The translations under genes were made by a program, and so were the position numbers. 64,000 nucleotides of DNA. Origin: Sphingomonadales bacterium UBA2683 (GTDB taxonomy: Bacteria > Pseudomonadota > Alphaproteobacteria > Sphingomonadales > Sphingomonadaceae). The stretch is from NCBI GenBank assembly GCA_002354635.1, contig DELZ01000005.1:82886-146885 (forward strand), in the 5' to 3' direction. Shown here piece after piece: positions 52,121 to 61,028 of the stretch (positions are counted from its first letter, which is position 1; each line of letters begins with the position of its first letter). Below the pieces are notes generated by a model. That model was not told the DNA's origin. It worked only from the letters and a program-made list of their open reading frames with translations, and did not search any database.

Positions 52121-52262
52121 CCAAAAGCCTTTGGCTGTTCGTTACCGCCGCCAGCGCATGCACAGTGCAGGGGCGCGCGAATGCCTGCTATGGTTTACGC
52201 GAAATTAACCAAGCCAATGGTAGCGACGCCCTCATGTGGAACTCATGTGAGGAATTATTCCG

Positions 52263-53510
52263 ATGCGCCTTTTGATTTTGCTCGCCAGTACAACCATGCT
52301 TGCCGCCTGCGGCGGTGCTGGTCCACAATCCGCTGGCAGCAGCGCACCGCCAACGGGAAGCGGAGGCACGGGTGGCAGCGGGACCGGCAGCGGGACGACT
52401 CACACATTTGTCGATCCGACCGAGTCAAAATCCTATACTGCGGTTGGCGGAACTCACAGCTACGGCTACACGGTGGAGGCCGCTGGTGGCGCGGGCGCCG
52501 GTCAGACCGGTCAGCTTTACCAGGGTGATGCCACGACCGTCCGCAACAGCAATCTGACCATCGCCTATAATCCACGCGATGCGATTTTCGATGTCAGCTT
52601 CACCAACAACCTTGCCGGAACATCTACCGCCAGTCGTTTCCAGGATCCCCTCCACCGCACCAATTTCGGCGGTGTCGTCGAGCCGCAAAGGGGAACACCC
52701 AATCTGGGATCGGCCCAGTTCGGTGTCCAGGGCATGAATTATCTGGAATCGGGATCGTCCAACAATATTACCAACGCGATTCCGGGCCAATTTGCCTTCG
52801 GATTGGTCGATACCGGCCAGGGTGGCAGCTATGACGCGACGACATTTTTCTATCAGACCCCCGGAACCGAAACGAAATATGTGACCTTCGCCGGTTACTT
52901 GCGCAACAGCGCGACGCTCAGCAACGTCACCATCGACAATCCTGACGGCTCAACGACCGAATTCATCAGGCAGAACAACAAGCTTGAACGGGGTGCATTT
53001 GCCTATGGTGAAATCACGCCAAACGACAAGGTTCCGACCAGCGGCACCGGATCGTTCGAAGGCACTATGCTTGCAACAATGGTCTTCAACGACCAGCCGG
53101 ACAAAGTAGGCAATTTCGATACCTATTTCCAGTGGATCGCCGGCCGTGCAACCACCAGCGTCAATTTCGGAGCGAATACCTTTTCCCTCTCGCTGGACGG
53201 CAAGGTCGGCGCTCCGTTTCTTGATGGTACAAGCGGGCAGCACAGTGTCATGGAGAATGCCCAGTTCCGCGCCAATGGTGCCGGTACCATCAATCTTGTC
53301 AGCGCAGGCGGATTTTTCGGGCAGTTTAACGAAGCCTGGTTTGTCAATCCTGGCGGGAACCGCCTCGACATGGTGATTGCCGGGTCCAGCATCGACGGAG
53401 CCTTCTACGGACCGAACGGTGTAGAACTGGGCGGCGGCTACCGCATTGTAGGCGGGACGCCCGACGAGCGGATCGATATTCTGGGAACTTTCGTCGGCCA
53501 GAGACCTTAG
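52263..53510 (+). CDS. TbpB-like surface lipoprotein (Slam substrate candidate)
   Basis: A 415-aa lipoprotein with lipobox LAAC (Cys16; MRLLILLASTTMLAACGG) and a glycine/serine linker to about residue 45. The C-terminal third ends with GAFYGPNGVELGGGYRIVGGTPDERIDILGTFVGQ, which is the hallmark eight-stranded barrel end of transferrin-binding-protein-B-like proteins (FYGPxAxE(L)GG). The central part is rich in Thr, Asn and Gly, with repeated beta strands. Next to it is the Slam-like exporter; this pairing defines Slam systems, so it should be surface exposed. The ligand (metal complex, heme, other) cannot be read from sequence. Confidence 0.85.
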   Translation: MRLLILLASTTMLAACGGAGPQSAGSSAPPTGSGGTGGSGTGSGTTHTFVDPTESKSYTAVGGTHSYGYTVEAAGGAGAGQTGQLYQGDATTVRNSNLTIAYNPRDAIFDVSFTNNLAGTSTASRFQDPLHRTNFGGVVEPQRGTPNLGSAQFGVQGMNYLESGSSNNITNAIPGQFAFGLVDTGQGGSYDATTFFYQTPGTETKYVTFAGYLRNSATLSNVTIDNPDGSTTEFIRQNNKLERGAFAYGEITPNDKVPTSGTGSFEGTMLATMVFNDQPDKVGNFDTYFQWIAGRATTSVNFGANTFSLSLDGKVGAPFLDGTSGQHSVMENAQFRANGAGTINLVSAGGFFGQFNEAWFVNPGGNRLDMVIAGSSIDGAFYGPNGVELGGGYRIVGGTPDERIDILGTFVGQRP

Positions 53511-53519
53511 AGACACACC

Positions 53520-54935
53520 GTGTCCCGCCAGCATATTCTGATCAGCGCCACAATTGCGTCTTTGGTTGGGGTCGCAGCATCAAGCGCTGCTGCTGAAACG
53601 GCCCTGCCGCTTGCGTCAGGTGCCGCAGCAGACGTTGCCGCCGCGACGGTCCCGACCTGCGATGACTCTGGCCAATGTCACGTTCGGGTAACGCCGACAC
53701 AGCTTTTGGCCAAGGCCGAATCGCTGATCCACGCAAAACAATATCAGGCAGCCCTGCCGCTGGTTGACGCCCTGGGACAAGTTCCAGAACTGCGGATGCA
53801 ACGACAGTTTCTTGCCGGCTATATCGCCATCGAAACCGGTGACATCAAAGGTGCGATCAAGAAATTCCGCTCGATTCTCGATGAAAACCCCGGCCAGACC
53901 CGGGTACGGCTGGAACTCGCCAGAGCCTATTTGCTGAGTGGCAAGGAAGCCAGCGCAGACTATCATTTCCGCCTTGCGCAAAATGATGAGAACTTGCCCG
54001 ACGAAATTGCTAAGACCATTCGCAATACGCGCAGCATCTTGCGCGACCAGCGGATCTGGCGGTTCAGTTTCGATTTCGGATTCGCGCCGGATACCAATAT
54101 CAATGGCGCGACCGATGCCGAAACCATCGATATTAATTTCGGTCCGATCAAATTGCCGCTGCAATTGGACGAAAATGCCCGCAAGCGTTCCGGCGTCGGT
54201 CAAACGGCAGGCTTTTCCGGCGGCATACGCGTGAAGGCCAATGACCGGCTGGCCCTGCTGATTGATGCCGATAGCAAGATCATAAACTATAAAGGGGAAG
54301 AAGCGGACGATATCGTCGTCCAGGTAGCTGCCGGCCCCGAACTTCGTATCGCTCGCTACAGCAGCGTCTCGCTGCAGGCTGTTGGCCTGCAACGCTGGTA
54401 TGGTGGTCGCCTGGCCACGCGGGAATATGGGGCACGGTTTGGCTATCAGCAGGCACTCAGCGAAGGACAGAGAGTGGGGGTCGAACTGGATGCTCGCCGC
54501 ACGGAATCACAGATCAGCAATGCCTATAGCGGCTGGCAGCTGGGCGCGAATGCGACCTACGAGCATCTGGTCGGCAAGTCGATGATCGCTTCCGCAAGCC
54601 TTTTTGCCCGCCGGGACCTGCTCAATGCCGACGGCTTTTCCAGTTTCAACTATGGTGTCAATCTGGGTATTGGCGGAGAATTGCCTTTCGGCCTGAACGC
54701 CGGCGTTTCAGCCAGTGTCAGCCGGTCCGAATTTGACGCGCCACTGCTCCTCTACTCGACAGAAAACCGGCAGGATTGGCGGGGCTTTGCCCGCGCCTAT
54801 ATCGGCAGCCGGAAAATGAAATTCCTCGGATTTTCTCCATCCATCGACTATAATTATTCGCGCGTGGACAGCAATTACGACCTGTACGAAATGAGCCGCC
54901 ACCGCGTGAATTTCAAATTCGCGCGCTATTTCTGA
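53520..54935 (+). CDS. Slam-like outer-membrane exporter (surface lipoprotein assembly modifier)
   Basis: A 471-aa outer-membrane protein. A signal peptide (cleavage near AAA-ET at about residue 25) is followed by a tetratricopeptide part (about 55-165; AKAESLIHAKQYQAALPLVDALG, GYIAIETGDIKGAIKKFRSILDENPGQTRVRLELARAYLLSG) and by a long C-terminal beta barrel of alternating residues (DUF560) ending in the terminal aromatic VNFKFARYF, as BAM substrates do. The start is a GTG at 53520, nine bases after the lipoprotein stop codon. It would translocate the upstream lipoprotein to the cell surface. Confidence 0.85.
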   Translation: MSRQHILISATIASLVGVAASSAAAETALPLASGAAADVAAATVPTCDDSGQCHVRVTPTQLLAKAESLIHAKQYQAALPLVDALGQVPELRMQRQFLAGYIAIETGDIKGAIKKFRSILDENPGQTRVRLELARAYLLSGKEASADYHFRLAQNDENLPDEIAKTIRNTRSILRDQRIWRFSFDFGFAPDTNINGATDAETIDINFGPIKLPLQLDENARKRSGVGQTAGFSGGIRVKANDRLALLIDADSKIINYKGEEADDIVVQVAAGPELRIARYSSVSLQAVGLQRWYGGRLATREYGARFGYQQALSEGQRVGVELDARRTESQISNAYSGWQLGANATYEHLVGKSMIASASLFARRDLLNADGFSSFNYGVNLGIGGELPFGLNAGVSASVSRSEFDAPLLLYSTENRQDWRGFARAYIGSRKMKFLGFSPSIDYNYSRVDSNYDLYEMSRHRVNFKFARYF

Positions 54936-55054
54936 CGCACCTCTGCGGCAATAGGGAACCACAGCTAATCCAAATTTCCTTCTTGCTCTTGCCCCTGCTA
55001 AACTTGCCGCTATAGCAAAGCGATATTGTCGGCGGAATAACGCGAGGACGCAGG

Positions 55055-55309
55055 ATGAAAGTCAGAATATTTGTAACGCTGAAAGATGGTGTGCTGGATC
55101 CACAGGGCAAGGCTATTCATCATGCACTGGAAAGTCTCGATTTTGCCGGAGTCAATGACGTTCGCGCCGGCAAGCTGATCGAGCTCGATGTCGCCCCATC
55201 GGTAAGCAGGGAAGAAATCGACAAGATGTGCGACAAGCTGCTCGCCAATACGGTCATAGAAAATTATGAAATAGAGCTTCCGGAAACGGCGCCGGAGAAG
55301 ACGTCCTGA
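55055..55309 (+). CDS. purS: Phosphoribosylformylglycinamidine synthase subunit PurS
   Basis: Small subunit (84 aa) of the FGAM synthase complex with PurQ and PurL. Recognised by MKVRIFVTLKDGVLDPQGKAIHHALESLDFAGVNDVRAGKLIELDV. AGGACGCAGG stands before the ATG. Its stop overlaps the purQ ATG by one base, as is usual. Confidence 0.95.
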   Translation: MKVRIFVTLKDGVLDPQGKAIHHALESLDFAGVNDVRAGKLIELDVAPSVSREEIDKMCDKLLANTVIENYEIELPETAPEKTS

Positions 55310-55965
55310 TGCAATCTGCAGTGATCGTATTTCCCGGATCGAACTGCGACCGCGACATGGCTGTCGCTCTCGAAACGGTCTCCGGACAAAAACCGCATAT
55401 GGTCTGGCATGGTGACAGCGAACTGCCATCAGGGCTCGACATTATCGCCATTCCGGGCGGTTTTTCCTACGGCGATTACCTGCGGTCGGGGGCGATGGCA
55501 TCCCGCTCGAATATTATCAGGCCGGTGATCGAGGCGGCAGGACGCGGTGTCAGGATATTGGGCGTTTGCAACGGCTTTCAGATCCTGACCGAGACCGGGC
55601 TTTTGCCCGGGGCTCTGATGCGCAACAGCAACATCCATTTTGTCTGCAAGGATGCAGAGCTCGAAGTCACCAGCACCGCCAGTATTTTTACATCGGGCTA
55701 CGCAAGCAACGCTGCAATCTCGATTCCTGTCGCTCACCATGATGGGAATTTCTTTGCTGACGGCGACACGCTGGACCAGTTGGAAAATGAGGATCGGGTG
55801 GTGTTTCGATACCGGAACGACATCAACGGTTCATCGCGCAATATTGCCGGAATTGTTAACGAAGCGGGGAATGTCCTGGGCATGATGCCGCATCCCGAAC
55901 GGGCGATAGACAAAAAGCACGGCGGGACAGATGGGCTGGCTCTGTTCGAAAGCCTGCTGCGCTAG
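55309..55965 (+). CDS. purQ: Phosphoribosylformylglycinamidine synthase subunit PurQ
   Basis: Class I glutamine amidotransferase subunit (218 aa) that hands ammonia to PurL. The nucleophile is in ILGVCNGFQIL (Cys near residue 86), and the His-Glu of the triad in MMPHPERAI near residue 195. The N-terminus QSAVIVFPGSNCDRDMAVAL is canonical. purL does not follow within the window; a non-coding gap and the reverse-strand OmpA gene come next. Confidence 0.96.
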   Translation: MQSAVIVFPGSNCDRDMAVALETVSGQKPHMVWHGDSELPSGLDIIAIPGGFSYGDYLRSGAMASRSNIIRPVIEAAGRGVRILGVCNGFQILTETGLLPGALMRNSNIHFVCKDAELEVTSTASIFTSGYASNAAISIPVAHHDGNFFADGDTLDQLENEDRVVFRYRNDINGSSRNIAGIVNEAGNVLGMMPHPERAIDKKHGGTDGLALFESLLR

Positions 55966-56300
55966 GGGGCAGCCCCGCGATCAACGTCAATTGACGATTG
56001 CCACTGAGGCAGAGCCGGGCGAGTTTTCTCTGGGTTCGTGATTTGGCGCGCAAGCAATAATCATCGGAGCCCAGCACCAATCTGTCCCCTGCGGGAAGCG
56101 ATGCGTTTTCTCTGCAAACCTTCATTCGTCGTAGTTCCGCTCGGCCAGGCGCAATCCAGTGGCCAGCGCAAGCCGGGCCGGGCGCTTTGCAGCCGTTTAC
56201 ATTCCTGGCTCATCCCGCGTCCACCGAACGGGGATAGAGATGTTCTGAAAAGGAAACTTGCGGCTGCGGACCGGTGGTGCCTGGATCAATTGCAAGCCAC
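55966..56300. other. Non-coding gap between purQ and the OmpA gene
   Basis: About 335 bases with no credible reading frame and no RNA fold that I recognise. The 5' part may hold the end of the purQ transcript. Confidence 0.45.
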
Positions 56301-56332
56301 AAAAGAAAAAGGGCCGGTCCGAAGACCAGCCC
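56301..56332 (-). terminator. Rho-independent terminator of the OmpA gene
   Basis: GGGCCGGTC (56311-56319) pairs with GACCAGCCC (56324-56332) with one mismatch over a tetraloop (TTCG on the minus strand), followed by a T-rich tract on the minus strand. It lies 27 bases past the stop codon. Confidence 0.88.
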
Positions 56333-56359
56333 TTTTCACTGTTGGTTGTAATGTTGGTA

Positions 56360-57469
56360 TTAGTTACCGGAACCAGGTCCGTACATAACTTCAACACGAC
56401 GGTTCTGCGGTTCGCGAACGCCGTCTGCGGTTTCAACGCGAGGACGCGATTCACCGAAGGCTTCACTCGAGATGGCGCCGCCGCTGATGCCGCGCGATTC
56501 GAGATATGCACGAACAGCTTCGTTGCGACGCTGGGACAGACCGACGTTGTAGCTGGCAGAACCAGATTTGTCAGCGTGACCAGCCAGCATGACCTGTGCC
56601 GAACCACAATCGCCATATGCCGTAACCGCATTGTCGAGAACCGAAGCCGCTTCTGGTGTGATGTCCGACTGATCCCAGTCAAAGAACACAATATAAGGGC
56701 CAGGCGCACATACAGCCGGTGGTGGCGGTGGTGGCGGTGGTGGAGGCGGTGGTGGTGGTGGTGGAGGTGGAGGTGGTGGTGGAGCATCCGGTTCACCGCC
56801 GAAGTTGTAGATCAGGCTACCCAAAATCGAGTGGGTCCGCAGACGCGTATCGGCTGTACGGCCGAGTTGGTCGACGAGATTGATCTTGTCAGCGTTAAAG
56901 AAGCGATACTTCAGTCCCACATCCCAGCTGTCGCTCAGTGGAGCGCGAACGCCTGCAAGCAACTGCCATGCAAAGCCGGTATCCGAATCGTCAAGATAAG
57001 GGCCAGCAAAGATGTTCGTCACTTCGGTCCGTGCAACGCCGACGCCGCCGCCAGCAAAGCCCTGGATGCCGTCATCGTCGCCGAAGTCCAGCAACGCATT
57101 CAGCATGAAGCTGAGCGCATTGACTTCACCGTTGATCGGAAACACACCGGTTACAGTTGGACCAGCACCCGTAGCGAGCGGTGGAACGCCTGGCGCACCA
57201 GCTTGCACACGATTAGCCGCTGCAGACTTGTATCCGACTTCAGCTTCCAGACGGAAACCGCCGAAATCATAGCCCACAATTCCGTCAAAATCATAACCAG
57301 CGTCATGATCGACTTCGAATGCACCGTTGTTACCAGCGACGTTGATCGACAGATCTTCAGCGATCATTGCGCCGCCCTCGACACCAACATACCACTGGTC
57401 ATCACGAGCCAGTGCAGGTGTGGCGAGCGCCGTGGAGGCAAGCGCCATTCCTAAGGCAAGCTTCCGCAT
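56360..57469 (-). CDS. OmpA-family outer-membrane protein
   Basis: A 369-aa porin-like structural protein. Signal peptide (MRKLALGMALASTALATPALA), an eight-stranded barrel (about 25-220; WYVGVEGGAMIAEDL to LGSLIYNFGG), a linker of 22 consecutive prolines (codons 56717-56782), then the peptidoglycan-binding OmpA domain (YIVFFDWDQSDITPEAASVLDNAV, GHADKSGSASYNVGLSQRRNEAVRAYLESRG). Ends FGESRPRVETADGVREPQNRRVEV. Single gene with strong terminator; it anchors the outer membrane to the cell wall. Confidence 0.95.
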   Translation of the reverse strand: MRKLALGMALASTALATPALARDDQWYVGVEGGAMIAEDLSINVAGNNGAFEVDHDAGYDFDGIVGYDFGGFRLEAEVGYKSAAANRVQAGAPGVPPLATGAGPTVTGVFPINGEVNALSFMLNALLDFGDDDGIQGFAGGGVGVARTEVTNIFAGPYLDDSDTGFAWQLLAGVRAPLSDSWDVGLKYRFFNADKINLVDQLGRTADTRLRTHSILGSLIYNFGGEPDAPPPPPPPPPPPPPPPPPPPPPPAVCAPGPYIVFFDWDQSDITPEAASVLDNAVTAYGDCGSAQVMLAGHADKSGSASYNVGLSQRRNEAVRAYLESRGISGGAISSEAFGESRPRVETADGVREPQNRRVEVMYGPGSGN

Positions 57470-57659
57470 TTATATTCCCCTTCTCAATTAGGTTCTAAAT
57501 TCACGCCGCTTTCTAACCTCTAGCTCCGTTCAGTGCAAGCAGCCAAATCGCAGAACTGTTGCGAAAATGTCGCCATTTTCGGCATTTAGCCCAAAAAATA
57601 GCTTCCAACCTTGCATGAATCGCTCAATTTCTGGTCCCCGCACGCCTTCGAACACAATT

Positions 57660-58066
57660 TCAAGAGCCAGACATCAAAATTCCCTGTCCCGCCAGTGCCT
57701 CCAGAATCGAATCAATCGCTGCCCGGGCCTCGGTATCAACAACGCCCCCTCCCGATGGACTGGCGACCGCTTCCGAAAATTGCCAGGTACCCCGATAAAC
57801 TGCGAAATTGTCGATCGATTCGACATAGATTCGCATCAGCGGTAACGGCGATATGAACAGCCAGCCACTCCCCGTCCAGCCGGCAATTTTGTCGTCCTGA
57901 TCGAGCCATTCGCTTGTGGCGCTCGGACCGACAAGCCATGACTGGCCGGCAAGGGGCGCGACAGCTGCCGGATCGGTTTCGATCGCCAGAACGGCCGGAA
58001 GAAGCAATAAGTCGATTCGCGCAAGGGCTTCGTTGTGGAACAGTTCCTTGTGCGCTTGTCGCACCA
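57660..58066 (-). pseudogene. DUF2793 gene, 5'-truncated (GTA tail-region remnant)
   Basis: The C-terminal 130 residues of a DUF2793 protein, the type of gene found at the distal end of GTA-like clusters in Sphingomonadales. The diagnostic block QAHKELFHNEALARIDLLLLPAVLAI is followed by QSWLVGPSATSEWLDQDDKIAGWTGSGWLFISP. The first 20 or so codons and the start are missing; they are replaced by terminase sequence in another frame. Not expressible as a normal protein except as a fusion from a shifted frame. Confidence 0.78.
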
Positions 58067-58525
58067 CCCGTGGCTGTGCTGCGGCCCGCGCAAGCCCTCG
58101 GGCTCCGCCGCCGAATAGAGATGCGCCTGCGCCCCATTGTCCCATGTCAGCCGCTTCAGCGACGGCTCCCAGACCGGGCGCTGCTGCGGCGGCGCGATCG
58201 ACAACAGACCGCTCTCGCCCTCCACCATCACCGTGCGGGTCTCGGCATAATTGGCCCCGACCAGCGCAAAACGGGCGCTGCCATCGCCCTCGGCAATATT
58301 GCGCACCCATTCCGCGCCGGCCCGGGTCTTGCCAAAGCCGCGCCCGGCCATGATCATCCAGACCGACCAGTCGCCCTCCGGCGGCCGTTGTTCGCGCCGC
58401 GCCCAGAATTGCCAGCGATACAGAAAATCCTGCTGCTCCAGGGAGCTCAGCCGCGAGAAAAACGCCTTGCGGTCCCGCGGCTGCAATCGGGCAAATAGCT
58501 CCGCCTCGTTACCGTCATTCATCAT
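58058..58525 (-). pseudogene. GTA/phage terminase large subunit, 3'-truncated
   Basis: The first 156 residues of a terminase large subunit (ATPase half): WSVWMIMAGRGFGKTRAGAEW carries the Walker A motif (about 55-70), and EGLRGPQHSHGWCD precedes the Walker B acid region. Homology ends at WCD, near 58058-58060, where the sequence continues in the DUF2793 frame. The nuclease half and all packaging, portal, capsid and tail genes are absent. It starts with ATG 58525, overlapping the small-subunit gene by 11 bases. Dead for DNA packaging. Confidence 0.82.
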
Positions 58526-59003
58526 TGTCGGAGGCCGGTGACCTTGCCTGCCCGTCGGCCAACGCCTCCCGCTTCAGCAGCCTGACCCGCATGTCTGCCA
58601 GTTTCCGGTCGAGACTGGCGCGCACCTGCTCGGGGCTGATATCCTCCTCCGCCGCGCGGATCATCGCCACCATCTGCCTGTGCGCCTGCAGCAATTTGAC
58701 GCCAATGCCGTCATTATATTGCCTGACCGTCGCAACCTCTTTCCCGTTGTGGAAAACCGGTTTCTCGACGCCGTTGCGCGCGCGCTCGAGCATATCCATT
58801 TCGAGCAGTTCATATCCGGCCGCCAGCGAGCGCATCCATGCCCGGAAAAATTCGGGATCCCGCTCGCGCCAGAGATAGACGGTCGATACCGCAACACCGG
58901 CGGCTGTCGCCGAATTCGCCACGTGCGAGCTGATGGCCAGCTCTTTCAGGAATTTCAGCTTGCGCCTGTCGTCATATATTCCCCTGATTTCAGATTTGGC
59001 CAT
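58515..59003 (-). CDS. Terminase small subunit-like protein (GTA g1 remnant)
   Basis: A 162-aa protein with an N-terminal helix-turn-helix (KLKFLKELAISSHVANSATAAGVAVSTVYLWRERDPEFFRAW), then a helical part with ERARNGVEKPVFHNGKEVATVRQYNDGIGVKLLQAHR, the pattern of small terminase subunits in GTA/phage clusters. The reading frame is intact, unlike the neighbouring large subunit, but it has no partner left. Probably a residual gene on its way to loss. Confidence 0.82.
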   Translation of the reverse strand: MAKSEIRGIYDDRRKLKFLKELAISSHVANSATAAGVAVSTVYLWRERDPEFFRAWMRSLAAGYELLEMDMLERARNGVEKPVFHNGKEVATVRQYNDGIGVKLLQAHRQMVAMIRAAEEDISPEQVRASLDRKLADMRVRLLKREALADGQARSPASDNDE

Positions 59004-59043
59004 GGTCTACTCCGTGCCGGATCGTCGCGAATCGTCCGGGCAC

Positions 59044-59071
59044 AAAAAAGGGCCTTCCGGTCTGAAGGCCC
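59044..59071 (-). terminator. Rho-independent terminator of the patatin gene
   Basis: Perfect 8-bp stem GGGCCTTC/GAAGGCCC with a six-base loop followed on the minus strand by six T. Located 104 bases past the stop codon of the patatin gene and upstream of the GTA remnant, which it insulates. Confidence 0.87.
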
Positions 59072-59174
59072 TGCCTGTCTGGCTGGATCGTTCAGAGCTC
59101 GTCGGCCCGAATCACATTTTCGCGATGTTCCTGATATGTACCTAAACAGCGTGACAATGTCAACTGTTTTTTAC

Positions 59175-60968
59175 CTATTTGGTAAATATTTCCTTGAAAC
59201 CGTCGCTCGGCAAGACCTGCTCGCTGATATAGTCTGCGGCCATGTCCGCCAGTTCCCGGCCGAGATGCCAGTCCAGGATCTGCATATTGGGAATGATTGG
59301 CGGATTTACCAATATGTCCTGCTCGCCGAGCATTTCCTTCGATGCCATCCGGCTCGCCACCACCATCGACCGCGACATGATTTCGACGATCGACGGAAAT
59401 TCGACCTTGCGCTTGCGGCGCAGGATCACGTCCCGCAGCAACGACCATCGCCCCCGGATATCGTCATAGAGCGCATCGGTCCGCCAGACCTCGTTCGGGT
59501 CACCCAGCGACACGACAATATTCGGGCCCGCCTTGATCCCGTGCATGACCTTGACCGGCACATTGTCGAGCACACCGCCGTCGACCAGGATATTGCCGTC
59601 ACTGTCGATGAACGGGGGCAAGATCGTCGGCAGCGATCCCGACGCCCGCACGCATTCCCACAGGGGGCCGCGCCGGTGGATATGCAGGCCGTTGGTCGAC
59701 AGGTTGGTCGAGACGCCGAAAAAATTGATCGGCTGGTCGGCGATGTCGCGGGTGCCGTAGCGGGTCCGCAACTCGCTGTCGAACACCGTCGGATCGAGCA
59801 GCGAGTAGATCGGCAGGGTGAAACGCCGCATCGCCTTGGCATGGATGAACATCGCCTCCATCTGATCGAGCGTCTCGTCGACCGACAGGCCCCGGGCAAT
59901 CGCCCCGCCCATCGCCGCGCCGGCGCTGGCGCCGCCGATAAAGTCGATTGGAATTTCGGCCTGCCGCAGCGCCTTGATCACGCCGAGATGGGCACAGCCA
60001 AGCGCGCCGCCGCCGGCCAGCACCACCCCCACCGCCCGGCCGGTCAGGAACCGGGCAACCTTGGCAAAGTCCGCATCACTGTCGAGCGCGACATGATGGT
60101 GCAGCTTCGGCGCGCGCGGATCGATCCATTCGCCGCTGTGACTGATCGTTTTGCTGGTGGTCGAACGAAGCAGCAGCAGACTGCGTTGCGGCTCTGCAAT
60201 CCAGCCCATCGCCGCCTCTTCCATGGCATTGGGTTCGGATTGTGTCTTGCCGGGCCGTCCCACCATCACCAGCGCATCGGCGTTGCGGCAGACCATCTGC
60301 CCCCAGTCATCCGGTCCGCTGCCGTCGATCAGGACATAAGCGCCTTTGGCTTCCTGCTCCGCCAGCCACGCCTGATATTCATGGGCATCCGCTGCCTCGC
60401 TGGTCGCCCGGTCGAGCGGCATCACCGGAGTGTCTTTCCGTACCACCGTTTCGAAAGCGGCCGCAAGCCGCGCCAGAAACCCGTCCGGCATCTGGCTGGT
60501 CCCCGCCGGCAACAGCGCAATCACGCGCGGGTTTTTTGCGGAGACCGACGCGGTCCGCGCCGTCGCCACCGCCAGTCTGGCCGAAACCAGTTTCAGCATT
60601 GCAGCGTTCAGCTCCGGATAGCGCAGAGCGATATTGTCAAACGCGCGCCGCGACACTTCAAGCACACTGGAATCCCGCATGGCAACAACATCGGCAGTGC
60701 GCTTGCCGCCCGCGAAAAACGCAAGTTCGCCGACCGCTTCCCCCGCTTCGATATGGGCGACAATCCGCGTTCCGTTGATCACCACCCGGAACCGGCCGGA
60801 TTCGACAAAATAGAGCGCGTCGGCGTCATCACCCTGGTGCACCAGCGCCTCGCCGCCGACAATCTGCCGCATTGCGGACACCGACTGCAATGCCTCCAGC
60901 GCTTCCGGTGCGACGCCCTCGAACAGCGCGTGTCGACTCAGATCCGGCTTGTCTGTTGGTTCAGCCAC
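59175..60968 (-). CDS. Patatin-like phospholipase with cyclic-nucleotide-binding domain
   Basis: A 597-aa protein of the NTE/RssA type. The N-terminal cNMP domain occupies about 10-130 (GGEALVHQGDDADALYFVESGRFRVV; GEAVGELAFFAGGKRTADVVAM). The patatin domain starts near 310 with the oxyanion loop GGGALGCAHLGVIKAL, the nucleophile in GGASAGAAMGG (about 341), and the dyad Asp in LVDGGVLDNVPV (about 463). The middle 150 residues form an uncharacterised linker. It probably hydrolyses phospholipids or lysophospholipids. Single gene. Confidence 0.92.
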   Translation of the reverse strand: MAEPTDKPDLSRHALFEGVAPEALEALQSVSAMRQIVGGEALVHQGDDADALYFVESGRFRVVINGTRIVAHIEAGEAVGELAFFAGGKRTADVVAMRDSSVLEVSRRAFDNIALRYPELNAAMLKLVSARLAVATARTASVSAKNPRVIALLPAGTSQMPDGFLARLAAAFETVVRKDTPVMPLDRATSEAADAHEYQAWLAEQEAKGAYVLIDGSGPDDWGQMVCRNADALVMVGRPGKTQSEPNAMEEAAMGWIAEPQRSLLLLRSTTSKTISHSGEWIDPRAPKLHHHVALDSDADFAKVARFLTGRAVGVVLAGGGALGCAHLGVIKALRQAEIPIDFIGGASAGAAMGGAIARGLSVDETLDQMEAMFIHAKAMRRFTLPIYSLLDPTVFDSELRTRYGTRDIADQPINFFGVSTNLSTNGLHIHRRGPLWECVRASGSLPTILPPFIDSDGNILVDGGVLDNVPVKVMHGIKAGPNIVVSLGDPNEVWRTDALYDDIRGRWSLLRDVILRRKRKVEFPSIVEIMSRSMVVASRMASKEMLGEQDILVNPPIIPNMQILDWHLGRELADMAADYISEQVLPSDGFKEIFTK

Positions 60969-61028
60969 GCAATACTCCCCGTTGGTGCGACCCGTCAGAG
61001 ATTCCTATCCCGCTTTACCCCGCGACAA

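Noticed and set aside
57660..59003. Prophage
   Set aside because: Only terminase pieces and a DUF2793 tail-region gene are present, with GTA-type sequence and no integrase, lysis or replication genes, so a GTA remnant fits better.
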